Source of the DNA: Neisseria dumasiana
GTDB lineage: Bacteria > Pseudomonadota > Gammaproteobacteria > Burkholderiales > Neisseriaceae
Direction: 5' to 3'
NCBI RefSeq assembly: GCF_022870885.1
Contig: NZ_CP091509.1
Span: 1,488,001-1,552,000, forward strand
Length of the DNA stretch: 64,000 bases
Below, one piece after another: positions 27,199-36,500 of this stretch. The first letter of the stretch is position 1; the number at the start of each line of letters is the position of its first letter. The notes beneath the pieces were generated by a model. That model did not search any database. It was given only the letters and a program-made list of their open reading frames with translations, and was not told the origin of the DNA. The translations under genes were made by a program, and so were the position numbers.

Positions 27199-28003
27199 GA
27201 AAAAAATTCTTTTAGTTATTTCATTGGGTTTGGCCTTGAGCGGCTGCGCCGGCACCAAAGGCACGATTGATAAAGACGCGCAAATCACTCAGGAATGGAC
27301 GGTAGAAAAACTGTATGCTGAGGCTCACGACGAGTTAAACAGCAGCAATTATACGCGAGCCGTTAAGTTATACGAAATTTTGGAATCCCGCTTCCCCAAC
27401 GGCCGTCATGCCCAGCAGGCTCAGCTTGATACGGCTTATGCCTACTATAAAGACGACGAGCCTGAAAAAGCGCTGGCCGCCATCGAACGCTTCCAACGCA
27501 ACCATCCCCAGCATCCCAATATGGACTATGCCTTATATCTCAAAGGCTTGGTACTGTTTAACGAAGATCAGTCGTTTTTAAACAAACTGGCTTCGCAAGA
27601 CTGGTCAGACCGCGATCCCAAAGCCAACCGCGACGCCTATCACGCTTTTGCCCAATTGATCGAACGCTACCCCAACAGCAAATATGCCGCCGATGCAAGC
27701 GAACGCATGGCGAAACTGGTTGACGCTTTGGGCGGCAACGAAATCGCCGTGGCCCGCTATTACATGAAACGCGGCGCTTATTTAGCTGCCGTGAACCGTG
27801 CCCAAAAAATTGTCGAACGTTATCAAAATACCCGTTTTGTAGAAGAAGCTTTGGCGATTATGGAAGCCTCTTACCGCAAAATGGAAAAACCCCGGCTGGC
27901 CGACGATACCCGCCGTATTTTGGCACAAAATTTCCCCAACAGCCCTTATCTGACCAAATCTTGGTCTGACAGCAATATCCCTTGGTGGCGCTATTGGAAG
28001 TAA
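27197..28003 (+). CDS. bamD: Outer-membrane assembly lipoprotein BamD (ComL)
   Basis: Essential BAM-complex lipoprotein; 268 residues. Lipoprotein signal MKKILLVISLGLALSGC, then five TPR-like helical repeats (EKLYAEAHDELNSSNYTRAVKLYEILESRFP, AQLDTAYAYYKDDEPEKALAAIERF and others). In Neisseria it is known as ComL. RBS AAAGGAAG at 27180-27187, about 10 bp before ATG. Its ATG shares two bases with the rluD start on the opposite strand, so each gene's promoter must lie inside the other's coding sequence. Confidence 0.95.
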   Translation: MKKILLVISLGLALSGCAGTKGTIDKDAQITQEWTVEKLYAEAHDELNSSNYTRAVKLYEILESRFPNGRHAQQAQLDTAYAYYKDDEPEKALAAIERFQRNHPQHPNMDYALYLKGLVLFNEDQSFLNKLASQDWSDRDPKANRDAYHAFAQLIERYPNSKYAADASERMAKLVDALGGNEIAVARYYMKRGAYLAAVNRAQKIVERYQNTRFVEEALAIMEASYRKMEKPRLADDTRRILAQNFPNSPYLTKSWSDSNIPWWRYWK

Positions 28004-28031
28004 ATTGAGCCGGATTGTCTGAATGATATAA

Positions 28032-28071
28032 AAGGCCGTCTGAAAACGTAAATCCGTTTTCAGACGGCCTT
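28032..28071 (+). terminator. DUS-pair terminator of bamD
   Basis: AAGGCCGTCTGAAAACG and CGTTTTCAGACGGCCTT, perfect stem around TAAATC, then TT. Confidence 0.8.
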
Positions 28072-28246
28072 GTTCAATGAGGCAACCGCACCGTATAACC
28101 AATCAACACATTTTTAATACAAGGCAGATTTGCTTTTCTGATTGCCTCCAGAAAAAATGCCGATAGGTATCATGAAAAACAATATGTTAGATTATAGGCA
28201 ACTGTTTCTGTTCCTTTTTCTCTCTGTCAACGGAAAGGAGCATGCC

Positions 28247-28498
28247 ATGCGCCGTATGCATATCGGTTCTATCATTATCTTAATCTGCGGCCTGTCTGCC
28301 GTTATCCCCGGCCTGATGGTGCTGTTCGGCTTGGGCGGCTGGGTGCATGATTTGCTTGACCAGCCTATTGGTGCGATCGCTCTGCTGGTTATCGGCGGCT
28401 CGTGCGTGCTGGCGGCATTCTTTCCGCTGGTAGCCACTTACCTTACCCGCAAAGAACAGGGAAAGCCGCCTTTTGAAGACGACGAAGCCGAAGAGTAA
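28247..28498 (+). CDS. Small inner-membrane protein, unknown
   Basis: 83 residues from ATG 28247, chosen because AAAGGAG at 28234-28240 is ideally placed; an upstream in-frame ATG at 28142 would add 35 poorly supported residues. Two membrane segments (IGSIIILICGLSAVIPGLMVLFGLG and IGAIALLVIGGSCVLAAFFPLVATYL) and an acidic tail KPPFEDDEAEE. No family recognised. Confidence 0.65.
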   Translation: MRRMHIGSIIILICGLSAVIPGLMVLFGLGGWVHDLLDQPIGAIALLVIGGSCVLAAFFPLVATYLTRKEQGKPPFEDDEAEE

Positions 28499-28551
28499 GT
28501 TTCCAACAGGCATTTTTCAGACGGCATCATTCAATCATGCAGCAAAACTCA

Positions 28552-28573
28552 GGGCGGGCATTCTTGCCCGCCC
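28552..28573. repeat. GC-rich REP-like palindrome
   Basis: GGGCGGGCA-TTCT-TGCCCGCCC, followed by TGC. Same family as 29945-29967. Confidence 0.5.
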
Positions 28574-28594
28574 TGCGCATGAAAACCTATCTAA

Positions 28595-29737
28595 TCAAAT
28601 ATCCACAGGCTGCCAATCGACACGACCTTTCACCGGCGGCAGGTAGGCCAGCCCCATTTGGCATTGCTGCCACAATCTTTCGGGAATGCGGTAGCGGTCG
28701 GCTTTGTCGGGGTCGAGTTCGCACACGATTTCGGCTTCGCGGCCGCTGTCAATCAGTTCGGCCAAATCGGGGTTGAGCAAAACGGTTTTACCCAATGCGA
28801 TAAATTCCGCCCAGCCTGTTTGGTAGGCCGCCAAAATCTGCTTGGCGGTAAACAGGTTGCCTACGCCGATCAGGGGCAGTTTGCCGCCGATGCGTTGGTG
28901 TATCTGCTCGATGCGCGTCAGATTTGTGTCGGCACCACGACGGGCTTTTTTGTAGAAATCCCAAAGCGAAACGTGCAGATATTGCAGCGGTTTTTGCACC
29001 AACGCATCAATCAGCGCGAAAGTATCCTGCATGGTCAGGCCGTTGTCGCCGCCTTCTTCGGGCGAGAAACGGTAGCCGACAATGAAATCGGAGCGGTTGT
29101 GTTTACGGCGCACGGCATCTACGGCATCGACGACGGCCAGCGGGAAGCGCAGGCGGTTTGCCAAGCTGCCGCCCCATTCGTCGTCGCGGCTGTTGCTTTG
29201 GGCGGAAACAAACTGCTGAATCAGATAGCCGTTGGCGCCGTGGATTTCCACGCCGTCGAAACCTGCTTCGAGTGCCAACTCGGCGGCGCGGGCAAAGGCA
29301 TCAATCAGGGCGCGGATTTCCGGGTCGGTGAGTGCGCGCGAACCGCTGGCTTCGTCGCTTGACGGAGCCACTTTGTCGGCACCGTTAAGTAAATCGGCAG
29401 AGGCTTGAATACCGCCGTGATGAAGCTGCAAAACCGCTTTCGCGCCTTGTTGGTGGGCAATCTGCGCCACTTCTTTCAAGCTCGGCAAATGTTCGGTGCC
29501 GACGGCTTCAGGCTGTCCGGCAAAGGCTTTGCCTTCGGGCGACACCAGCGTGGCGGCGGAAATAAAGAGGCCGAAGCCTTTGAAACGGTTGTTCAAAAAC
29601 AGGCGTTCCTCCGGGCTGATGTTGCCGTCGGGCAGAGAAGCCCAATGCGTCATCGGCGCAACGGCCAAGCGGTTTTTAATAACCGTGCCGTTGTTGAGGG
29701 TGTAAGGTTGGAAAAGCGGGGTGTATTTGGGGTTCAT
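28595..29737 (-). CDS. NADH:flavin oxidoreductase, old yellow enzyme family
   Basis: 380-residue FMN TIM-barrel enzyme of the OYE/YqiG branch. Motifs: LFQPYTLNNGTVIKNRLAVAPMTHW at the N-terminus, GAKAVLQLHHGGIQA (substrate His pair region HHGG), FDGVEIHGANGYLIQQFVS, SRDDEWGGSLANRLRFPLAVV and GVGNLFTAKQILAA. Such enzymes reduce alpha,beta-unsaturated carbonyls; the physiological substrate is unknown. Upstream gap holds REP-like palindromes and a DUS. Lies in a minus-strand run with GST, DUF4298 and HlyD genes but with a 250-bp gap to the GST gene. Confidence 0.9.
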   Translation of the reverse strand: MNPKYTPLFQPYTLNNGTVIKNRLAVAPMTHWASLPDGNISPEERLFLNNRFKGFGLFISAATLVSPEGKAFAGQPEAVGTEHLPSLKEVAQIAHQQGAKAVLQLHHGGIQASADLLNGADKVAPSSDEASGSRALTDPEIRALIDAFARAAELALEAGFDGVEIHGANGYLIQQFVSAQSNSRDDEWGGSLANRLRFPLAVVDAVDAVRRKHNRSDFIVGYRFSPEEGGDNGLTMQDTFALIDALVQKPLQYLHVSLWDFYKKARRGADTNLTRIEQIHQRIGGKLPLIGVGNLFTAKQILAAYQTGWAEFIALGKTVLLNPDLAELIDSGREAEIVCELDPDKADRYRIPERLWQQCQMGLAYLPPVKGRVDWQPVDI

Positions 29738-29900
29738 TATGTATCACTTTCTTGTCGTTCAAACGGATATACGATTTCAGACGGCCTTTGGGTAAGTTGG
29801 TGCTTCAAATCATTACAAATCGGTGCTGCCATTTCCATCGGCATCAATATGCGCCGCATCGTGCCGGCCGTTGGAGGGCACAACCAACAATCTCCGAAGA

Positions 29901-29967
29901 GCGGGCATCATTACCCGCCATTCAGACTAACGCATTGATAACACGGCGGGCAAAATGCCCGCCCTAC
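29901..29967. repeat. Pair of GC-rich REP-like palindromes
   Basis: GCGGGCATCATTACCCGC (29901-29918) is followed 27 bp later by GGCGGGCAAAATGCCCGCC (29945-29963) with CTAC after it, i.e. GTAG-headed on the complement. Two units this close resemble a BIME. Confidence 0.5.
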
Positions 29968-29991
29968 GGAAATGTTCAAACAGGCACAACA

Positions 29992-30657
29992 TCACAGCAA
30001 TTCCAATTTCCCGATGCGCTCTTGCACCCGTTGGTAGGCGGGGTCTTTTTCAATGCGGCGCACATAGGCGCCGATATTCGGCAGATTCAGCGGAGCGCGC
30101 GACACGGCGGCCTGCAAGGGGAAACCCATCATGATGTCGGCACCGCTGATTTCTTCGCCCAGCAGCCAAGTGCGGCCTTTTAGCTTATTTTCAACAAATT
30201 CCAGATGCAGTTTGAGCTGCGGATTCAAAAACGACTTGCGCACGCCGTCGGTAATCTTGCGGGCAACGGGTTTGGCGAAAAACGGCATTTTGCGCGTTTC
30301 GATTTTGCGGAACACCAGCGACATCACCAGCAGCGGCATCAGCGAACCTTCTGCATAATGCAGCCAAAACAAATATTCGGGATAAGCCGCGCTGTTTTCA
30401 GACGGCCTCAAGGCCGTTTCCTGCCCGTAGCGTGTGATCAGGTATTCGACAATCGCGCCGCTTTCGGCCAGCACCAAGCCGTTGTCGTCTATCAGGGGCG
30501 ATTTGCCCAGCGGGTGGACACGGCGCAGGCTGTCGGGCGCAAGCGAGGTTTCGGCATCGCGCGCGATCACTTCTGCGCGGTACTCCAAGCCGAGCAGCTC
30601 GAGCAGCCATGCGATACGGTAGGCGCGGGATTGTTTGAGTGCGTATAGGGTAATCAT
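29992..30657 (-). CDS. Glutathione S-transferase family protein
   Basis: 221 residues. Thioredoxin-like N-domain (MITLYALKQSRAYRIAWLLELLGLEYRAEVI, then HPLGKSPLIDDNGLVLAESGAIVEYL with the cis-proline and the ES that holds glutathione) and an all-helical C-domain containing GEEISGADIMMGFPL. RBS AAAGGAACTACGCC before ATG. A DUS is embedded in frame near 30397. Detoxification or a dedicated conjugation role is possible; substrate unknown. Confidence 0.9.
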   Translation of the reverse strand: MITLYALKQSRAYRIAWLLELLGLEYRAEVIARDAETSLAPDSLRRVHPLGKSPLIDDNGLVLAESGAIVEYLITRYGQETALRPSENSAAYPEYLFWLHYAEGSLMPLLVMSLVFRKIETRKMPFFAKPVARKITDGVRKSFLNPQLKLHLEFVENKLKGRTWLLGEEISGADIMMGFPLQAAVSRAPLNLPNIGAYVRRIEKDPAYQRVQERIGKLELL

Positions 30658-30704
30658 GGCGTAGTTCCTTTTCGTTTCATGCCGCTTTCAAACAGGTATG
30701 GTTT

Positions 30705-31058
30705 TCAGACGGCATCATCCCCGCCATTCCTATCCAACACCGCCACAGCCGAGCGCAGCCGCTGCCAAGCGAGGCCTTGTTGGTCGGTAAAGGCGTTCCA
30801 CAGTGCATCTTCGCTCATGATGCTGTATTCGCCCTGCGTGTGCAGGTTCACGTCGAGCCCGTTTTCGAGCGCTTGGTGGTAGCGGCTGTATTCGCCTTCA
30901 AAGTAAAACTGTGCCAGCTCGCGCATGATGGCTTCGCCGTGCAGCCAGTCTTGATGGGCGGCTTCGAGTTTGGGAAGCAACTCCGTCCATTCGCGGTAGA
31001 GTTTCTGAATATGGTCGATGCGTGCCTGTGCTTCGGCTTGATTCGGCAAGTCGGTCAT
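30705..31058 (-). CDS. DUF4298 family protein
   Basis: 117 residues, helical and rich in charged and aromatic residues (IDHIQKLYREWTELLPKLEAAHQDWLHGEAIMRELAQFYFEGEYSRYHQ), matching DUF4298. Starts 68 bp after the HlyD stop on the same strand, so likely co-transcribed. Function unknown. Confidence 0.75.
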   Translation of the reverse strand: MTDLPNQAEAQARIDHIQKLYREWTELLPKLEAAHQDWLHGEAIMRELAQFYFEGEYSRYHQALENGLDVNLHTQGEYSIMSEDALWNAFTDQQGLAWQRLRSAVAVLDRNGGDDAV

Positions 31059-31126
31059 GGGGTATCCTTTCTGTTCTGTGTTCGTGTGGAGTCGTTTTGT
31101 TGCAGTATTTGAGCATTGGGACGGCG

Positions 31127-32098
31127 TTACTGCGGCAGCTTAACCGCCAATTCAGACGGCCATTGGGCCGCATCGTCGGTACGCACATAGCCGTTGCCCG
31201 TCATACCGCCTTTGAGCAGACCTTTATATTTCAGCGCAGTGTCGGCGGGGATTTTCAGCTTGACGCGGAACACCAATTTTTCGCGCTCGTTTTGTGTTTC
31301 CACCGATTTGGGCGTGAATTGGGCATCGGTGGCGATGAAGCTGATTTTGGCGGGAAACACGGCTTTCACGCTGTCGAGCACAATCCGCGCTTCTCCGCCC
31401 ACTTTCAGACGGCCTGCTTCGGCATTCGGCAGAAAAATGTTCATCGACACATCAGCCGGATCAAGCAGGCTCACTACTTTGCTGCCTGCGGCAATCACGC
31501 TGCCCGTTTCGGCGATTTTGTATTCCACCCTGCCCGCTTTAGGGCTGCGGATGGTCATGTCGTCATTGGCCGAAGCCGCTTGGTTAATCTGCGCCTGAGC
31601 CGCCGCTACTGCCGCCACCGCTTCGGCACGGGCGGCTCGCGCCGCTTTCACCGAAGCCGCCGCACCGTCACGCGCGGCCAGCCGTTTGCTTACTTCCGCC
31701 GACGACACCAATTCGTCGCGTTTCAAACTTTGAGCATTGCCCAATTCCATTTGCGCCACTTTCTGCTGCTGCTCGTACGCCTTGATTTCGGCATCCGCCC
31801 GCGCCACCGCTTCCTGCGCCCGCTGTTTCTGGGCTTTGGCGGCTTCAAGCTGGCTGCTGCTGGTTACAGAAGAAAGCTCGGCCAATACGTCGCCCTCTTT
31901 CACTTCGCTGCCTTCGTCCACCAATACCGCCTGCACCCGCCCCGGATACAGGCTGGCAATGTCAAAGCGGTTCAGCTCCAAACGGCCGTTGGATTGGGCG
32001 AAGCCCTGCGGCAGGCCGTCTGAACCGTTTTTGCACGAAACATACACCCCTCCCGCTACTACCGCAGCGGCAATCAAAGCCACGATTATTTTTTTCAT
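31127..32098 (-). CDS. HlyD-family periplasmic adaptor (YhiI-like)
   Basis: 323 residues from ATG 32098, chosen for AGGA seven bases upstream and the signal anchor MKKIIVALIAAAVVAGGVYVSC. Biotinyl-lipoyl-like domain LYPGRVQAVLVDEGSEVKEGDVLAELSS, then a long coiled coil of about 100 residues (QLEAAKAQKQRAQEAVARADAEIKAYEQQQ...), then the second lipoyl half and a beta-barrel. It links an inner-membrane ABC exporter to TolC-type channels. In enterobacteria YhiI is encoded beside RbbA; the RbbA-like gene here lies at 23222-26008. Confidence 0.88.
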   Translation of the reverse strand: MKKIIVALIAAAVVAGGVYVSCKNGSDGLPQGFAQSNGRLELNRFDIASLYPGRVQAVLVDEGSEVKEGDVLAELSSVTSSSQLEAAKAQKQRAQEAVARADAEIKAYEQQQKVAQMELGNAQSLKRDELVSSAEVSKRLAARDGAAASVKAARAARAEAVAAVAAAQAQINQAASANDDMTIRSPKAGRVEYKIAETGSVIAAGSKVVSLLDPADVSMNIFLPNAEAGRLKVGGEARIVLDSVKAVFPAKISFIATDAQFTPKSVETQNEREKLVFRVKLKIPADTALKYKGLLKGGMTGNGYVRTDDAAQWPSELAVKLPQ

Positions 32099-32392
32099 GA
32101 ATTTTCCTGCCATCAATGATTTAGGATACCGGATCGGCAATGCGTGCCATGCAAAACGCCGCATTCGGCGGCATCAACATACATCCGGTAAATCGTTTGC
32201 AACTTAAACCAATTAACCGTGCGGGGCAAGCCGTTTAACAATCCCGAACAACCTATACGCCGCACACCCATACGCCCCCGACCGCCGCCGGTTATAACAA
32301 AATCATCTTTAATTAAAACCAACCATTCTTTCCCTTTTTCAGACGGCCTGTATAGAGTTGCACCATACGATAACTGCAATCAAGCCACGACT

Positions 32393-33229
32393 ATGCTTCT
32401 GCTCAAAACCCCCAGCGTGTTACCCGGTTTCAAAATCAGCCTCGGCCTCACCGTATTGTGCCTGTCGCTTTTGGTGGTGCTGCCGTTTGCCATGATGGCC
32501 GTTAAGGCGGGCGAAATCGGTTGGACGGCCTTTTGGCAAACCATCTCCGAGCCGAACGTGCTGGCGGCGGTGTGGCTCACGTTGCGGATGTCGTTTTACG
32601 CCATGCTCACCAATATCGTGTTCGGCACTTTGGTGGCGTGGGTGCTGGTGCGCTATGAGTTTCCCGGCAAAAGCATCGCCAATGCGCTGGTGGACTTGCC
32701 GTTTGCGCTGCCGACGGCGGTAACCGGCATTGCGCTGGCCACGCTGTATGCGCCCAACGGCTGGCTGGGGCGGTGGTTTGAACCGCTGGGCATCAAAATC
32801 GCGTTCACACCCATCGGCATTTGGATTGCGCTGGTGGTGGTGAGCCTGCCGTTTATCGTGCGGGCGGTGCAGCCGGTGTTGGAAGAATTGTCGGGCGAAT
32901 ACGAAGAAGCGGCGGCCACGCTGGGTGCAAACCGCTTCACCACGTTCCGCCGCGTGCTGCTGCCCGAAATCGCTCCCGCCCTGCTTACCGGCGCAGGCAT
33001 GATGTTTGCCCGGGCAACCGGCGAATACGGCTCGGTGATTTTTATCGCGGGCAATATCCCGATGGTTTCCGAAATTCTGCCGCTGGTCATCACCGGCAAG
33101 CTGGAGCAGTTCGACGTGCAGGGTGCATCGGCGGTGGCGTTGTTTATGCTGATGATTTCGTTTGTGATTCTGTTTTTATTGAACATCAGCCAATGGGTCT
33201 TGAGCAAACGTGCCGGCGCGAAAGTTTGA
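32393..33229 (+). CDS. cysT: Sulfate/thiosulfate ABC importer, permease CysT (CysU)
   Basis: 278-residue permease with six membrane segments. Starts MLLLKTPSVLPGFKISLGLTVLCLSLLVVLPF; the coupling motif EEAAATLGANRFTTFRRVLLPEIAPALL is near 185-212. The frame extends upstream to 32219, but that part is not protein-like and contains a DUS, so ATG 32393 is preferred although its RBS is weak. First gene of cysT-cysW-cysA; no sulfate-binding protein gene (sbp/cysP) is adjacent. Confidence 0.93.
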   Translation: MLLLKTPSVLPGFKISLGLTVLCLSLLVVLPFAMMAVKAGEIGWTAFWQTISEPNVLAAVWLTLRMSFYAMLTNIVFGTLVAWVLVRYEFPGKSIANALVDLPFALPTAVTGIALATLYAPNGWLGRWFEPLGIKIAFTPIGIWIALVVVSLPFIVRAVQPVLEELSGEYEEAAATLGANRFTTFRRVLLPEIAPALLTGAGMMFARATGEYGSVIFIAGNIPMVSEILPLVITGKLEQFDVQGASAVALFMLMISFVILFLLNISQWVLSKRAGAKV

Positions 33230-33235
33230 ATATTC

Positions 33236-33278
33236 AGGCCGTCTGAACGGTGTTTAGATATTCGTTTTCAGACGGCCT
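33236..33278. terminator. DUS inverted pair between cysT and cysW
   Basis: AGGCCGTCTGAA and TTTTCAGACGGCCT flank a 20-nt loop inside the operon; a possible partial terminator that would lower cysWA expression. Confidence 0.5.
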
Positions 33279-33323
33279 CTTTATCCATTTTGAAAATCAA
33301 TCAAAACCAAACCTATAAAAACC

Positions 33324-34184
33324 ATGAAAACCAATCCGCCCAACCCCAACCTGACCGAACCGCGCTGGCTGCGGCTGACGCTCATCACGATTGCGCTGGC
33401 GTTTCTGCTGCTGATGCTGGTGGTGCCGCTGGCCGCCGTGTTCTACGAAGCCCTAAAAGGCGGTTGGGATTTATACGTCCAATCCATCACCGACCCCGAA
33501 GCATGGTCGGCCATCAAGCTCACGCTGATCACCGCCGCAATTGTGGTGCCGGTTAACGCCGTGTTGGGCGTGGCGATGGCTTGGCTGCTCACCCGCTTTA
33601 ACTTCCGCGGCAAGCAGCTGCTCACCACCCTGCTCGACTTGCCGTTTTCGGTGTCGCCCGTGGTGGCCGGTTTGATGTTTGTGCTGCTGTTCGGCGCACA
33701 CACCGCGCTCGGCGGCTGGCTCGAAGCGCAAGGCATTCAGATTATTTTCGCCATTCCCGGCATTATCCTCGCCACGCTGTTTGTTACCTTTCCGTTCGTT
33801 GCCCGCGAACTGATTCCGCTGATGCAGGCGCAAGGCGACAGCGAAGAACAGGCCGCCTTGATTCTCGGCGCAAGCGGCTGGCAGATGTTTTGGCGCGTAA
33901 CCCTGCCCAACATCAAATGGGCGCTGCTCTACGGCATCATTCTCACCAACGCCCGCGCGATGGGCGAATTCGGCGCGGTAAGCGTGGTTTCGGGGCACAT
34001 CCGCGGCGAAACCAACACCATTCCGCTGCTGGTGGAAATTTTCTACAACGAATACAACTTTACCGGCGCATTCGCCCTATCCGGTATTTTGGCATTGCTG
34101 GCACTCGCCACCCTTGCCGTGCAAAACATCATCACCCGCATTCAAGAACGCAAACTCGCCGCCGCCGAAAGGAACGCCGCATGA
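33324..34184 (+). CDS. cysW: Sulfate/thiosulfate ABC importer, permease CysW
   Basis: 286 residues, six membrane segments. [32 protein letters not shown] near 14-48 and the coupling loop [31 protein letters not shown] near 175-205 are typical. The stop codon overlaps the cysA start (ATGA). Confidence 0.94.
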   Translation: MKTNPPNPNLTEPRWLRLTLITIALAFLLLMLVVPLAAVFYEALKGGWDLYVQSITDPEAWSAIKLTLITAAIVVPVNAVLGVAMAWLLTRFNFRGKQLLTTLLDLPFSVSPVVAGLMFVLLFGAHTALGGWLEAQGIQIIFAIPGIILATLFVTFPFVARELIPLMQAQGDSEEQAALILGASGWQMFWRVTLPNIKWALLYGIILTNARAMGEFGAVSVVSGHIRGETNTIPLLVEIFYNEYNFTGAFALSGILALLALATLAVQNIITRIQERKLAAAERNAA

Positions 34185-35254
34185 GCATCACCATTCAAAA
34201 ACTCAACAAACACTTCGGCTCATTTCACGCCCTCAACAACATCAACCTCAACGTGCCCACCGGCAAACTCGTGTCGCTGCTCGGCCCTTCCGGCTGCGGC
34301 AAAACCACCCTGCTGCGCATCATCGCCGGTTTGGAAAACGCCGACAGCGGCAGCATTCTGTTCGACGGCCAAGACGTTACCCGCAAACATGTGCGCGAGC
34401 GCAAAGTGGGCTTCGTATTCCAACACTACGCCCTGTTCCGCCACATGAACGTATTCGACAACATCGCCTTCGGCCTCACCGTATTGCCCAAATCCGAACG
34501 CCCGAGCAAAGAAAAAATCCGCGCCAAAGTGGAAGAATTATTGCAACTCGTGCAGCTTTCGCATCTGGCCAAAGCCTATCCGCACCAGCTTTCAGGCGGC
34601 CAACGTCAACGCATCGCCCTCGCCCGCGCATTAGCCGTCGAACCCAAGCTACTGCTGCTCGACGAACCCTTCGGCGCGCTCGATGCCAAAGTGCGCAAAG
34701 AGCTGCGCAAATGGCTGCGCGACATCCATCACGAACTCGGCGTAACCAGCATCCTCGTTACCCACGACCAAGAAGAAGCCCTTGAAGTATCGGACGAAAT
34801 CGTCGTAATGAACCACGGCAGAATCGAGCAGACCGGCACCGCCGAAAGCCTCTACCGCCAACCCGAAAACGCCTTCGTAACCGAGTTTTTGGGCGAAACC
34901 GATGCCTTTGAAGGCAGAATAGAAAAAGGCGAATGGCATTACAACGGTTTCAGATGGCCTTTAGACAACACCCGCAAATGGCAGGAGCAAACCGCCACCG
35001 CCTATGTGCGCCCGCACGAATGGGCGGTAGCCGAAAACGGTGCAACGCCGATGCTGAGCGCACCGATTGAAACCATCCACTCCGCCGGCGCGCTTACCCA
35101 TCTCACCCTTAAAGAAAACAAGCGCGACGTTCATATTACGTTTGCCGACAGCGACGCCGCCCGCCTCGGCTTGTCCGGCGGGCAAAATCTCGCGCTCGTG
35201 CCCAAGCAGCTGTATATTTTTTCGCAGAACGAATTGATTGATTTTGCGATTTAA
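34181..35254 (+). CDS. cysA: Sulfate/thiosulfate ABC importer, ATPase CysA
   Basis: 357 residues. Walker [15 protein letters not shown] near 33, Q-loop [11 protein letters not shown], signature [16 protein letters not shown] near 135, Walker [18 protein letters not shown]-loop VTHDQEEA, and a C-terminal TOBE domain. The in-frame extension to 33890 lies inside cysW; ATG 34181 has AAAGGAA upstream and the ATGA overlap. Supplies sulfate for the cysteine pathway that includes cysK. Confidence 0.95.
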   Translation: MSITIQKLNKHFGSFHALNNINLNVPTGKLVSLLGPSGCGKTTLLRIIAGLENADSGSILFDGQDVTRKHVRERKVGFVFQHYALFRHMNVFDNIAFGLTVLPKSERPSKEKIRAKVEELLQLVQLSHLAKAYPHQLSGGQRQRIALARALAVEPKLLLLDEPFGALDAKVRKELRKWLRDIHHELGVTSILVTHDQEEALEVSDEIVVMNHGRIEQTGTAESLYRQPENAFVTEFLGETDAFEGRIEKGEWHYNGFRWPLDNTRKWQEQTATAYVRPHEWAVAENGATPMLSAPIETIHSAGALTHLTLKENKRDVHITFADSDAARLGLSGGQNLALVPKQLYIFSQNELIDFAI

Positions 35255-35385
35255 AGCATTAATCGCCCGAGATAACGTTGCAAGATTATTTTTTCCCTAA
35301 GGCCGTCTGAAAACGGCTTGCGGTGCAATTCATCTCAATAATTACTTTGATTTCATGTATTTTCTACTCAACAAGGAAGCGAGCT

Positions 35386-35796
35386 ATGAAATTTAAAACC
35401 ATGCTTTTTATCGGTTTGACCGGCTTGGTATCTTCGGCATTCGCCGCCGACAATTATCAATTGAGCACCCATATTTTAGATATCAACAAAGGCAAGCCTG
35501 CACCTGATGTCAGCGTAGAGCTTTATAAATTGGGCAACAACGGCCAATGGCGTGAAATTGCCGAAAACAAAACCGACGGCAACGGCCGGATCAAAAACTT
35601 TTTGCCGTTAAAACCCGGTGCCGACAATAAAGGCATCTATAAACTCAAATTCAAAACCAAAGAATATTTCGCCAAAAACAAAGTCGATAATTTCTATCCG
35701 TTCGTCGAAGTTTCTTTCGAATTGAAAGACAACAACCATTACCATGTTCCGATCACTCTTTCGCCCTTCGGTTACTCCACCTACCGCGGCAGCTAA
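35386..35796 (+). CDS. 5-hydroxyisourate hydrolase with signal peptide (transthyretin-like)
   Basis: 136 residues from ATG 35386 (AAGGAAG upstream). Signal peptide MKFKTMLFIGLTGLVSSAFA, then the HIUase fold: YQLSTHILDINKGKPAPDVSVELYKL near 23-50 and the C-terminal HYHVPITLSPFGYSTYRGS with the hallmark YRGS tetrapeptide. Catalyses hydrolysis of 5-hydroxyisourate in urate breakdown; the export signal places it in the periplasm. No uricase or OHCU decarboxylase gene is adjacent. Confidence 0.9.
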   Translation: MKFKTMLFIGLTGLVSSAFAADNYQLSTHILDINKGKPAPDVSVELYKLGNNGQWREIAENKTDGNGRIKNFLPLKPGADNKGIYKLKFKTKEYFAKNKVDNFYPFVEVSFELKDNNHYHVPITLSPFGYSTYRGS

Positions 35797-35830
35797 CCGC
35801 CAAGCGGCAGGATAACAACCGGCATTAAAC

Positions 35831-35855
35831 AGGGGCAGACTATCCGTCTGCCCCT
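35831..35855 (+). terminator. Non-DUS terminator after the HIU hydrolase gene
   Basis: AGGGGCAGAC and GTCTGCCCCT pair around TATCC, followed by T-rich sequence. Confidence 0.7.
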
Positions 35856-35912
35856 TCTGTCCGGCATTTGACTGCAAATGCACAATAAGCCCTTCGCAAA
35901 ACACCAAAACGG

Positions 35913-36125
35913 TTACGGCTGCTGCGAAGATTTTTTCTTATCTTTTTCTTCTTCGTCATCTCCGTCGGGAATCGCCGCACGCACCACCGCGCCCGTTCCT
36001 TTCACCACCACTTTGCCCGCGGTTAACACCGTTGTCGCCGCCAAATCGGCAGCGGCCGCCACCACGCAGCCGTTCAACAACAGGCACACCGCCACAGCCA
36101 ACAGCAATTGTTTTACCGGTTTCAT
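35913..36125 (-). CDS. Small lipoprotein (NF038104-like)
   Basis: 70 residues. Lipoprotein signal MKPVKQLLLAVAVCLLLNGC, then VVAAAADLAATTVLTAGKVVVKGTGAVV and an acidic/lysine tail DGDDEEEKDKKKSS. This layout resembles a short lipoprotein family seen in Neisseria and relatives (NF038104, from memory). Function unknown. Confidence 0.7.
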   Translation of the reverse strand: MKPVKQLLLAVAVCLLLNGCVVAAAADLAATTVLTAGKVVVKGTGAVVRAAIPDGDDEEEKDKKKSSQQP

Positions 36126-36147
36126 ATTTCAATGCCTGCAATATTCA

Positions 36148-36474
36148 TCATTTATCGTGTTCATGATCTTCTGCACAAGCAGCAAGCCAAGCATCGTCGT
36201 CGCCGTCGAACTCTTCCACTTCGTCAAACTCGCCGTTTTCCGCCAGTGCCGCCAATTCTTCCAAATCGTGCGCACCTTCCACCCAAAAACAGGGAATATC
36301 CGGCGGCGTATCCGGCGAGAGCACGGCGGCCAAGCCTTCATGCCAAGCCAGCCAATAACCGTTGGCCGTCTGAACAAATTGCGCGTTGGGGTGGATGCTT
36401 TCGCCTTCGGTGTTCACCAACATGCGTTCGGCGATTTCTGCTTGAAAAGGTAAGATGTCCATCGGGTTTTCCAT
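36148..36474 (-). CDS. Acidic protein of unknown function
   Basis: 108 residues, very acidic C-terminus ([36 protein letters not shown]), no signal peptide. ATG 36474 or 36462 could be the start. Divergent from uvrB across a perfect DUS-containing inverted repeat that ends in TATAAT on this strand 27 bp before the start. No domain recognised. Confidence 0.6.
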   Translation of the reverse strand: MENPMDILPFQAEIAERMLVNTEGESIHPNAQFVQTANGYWLAWHEGLAAVLSPDTPPDIPCFWVEGAHDLEELAALAENGEFDEVEEFDGDDDAWLAACAEDHEHDK

Positions 36475-36500
36475 AAAATCAAAATCGAAATATCAGCCGC

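Noticed and set aside
27199..27288. Upstream start for rluD inside bamD
   Set aside because: The 30 extra residues are antisense to the bamD lipoprotein signal and not RluD-like.
28658..29362. 234-codon open frame antisense to the OYE gene
   Set aside because: Shadow frame; no start context or homology pattern.
32219..32392. Longer N-terminus for cysT
   Set aside because: The extra 58 residues are proline/arginine-rich, include a translated DUS and precede the normal CysT N-terminus.
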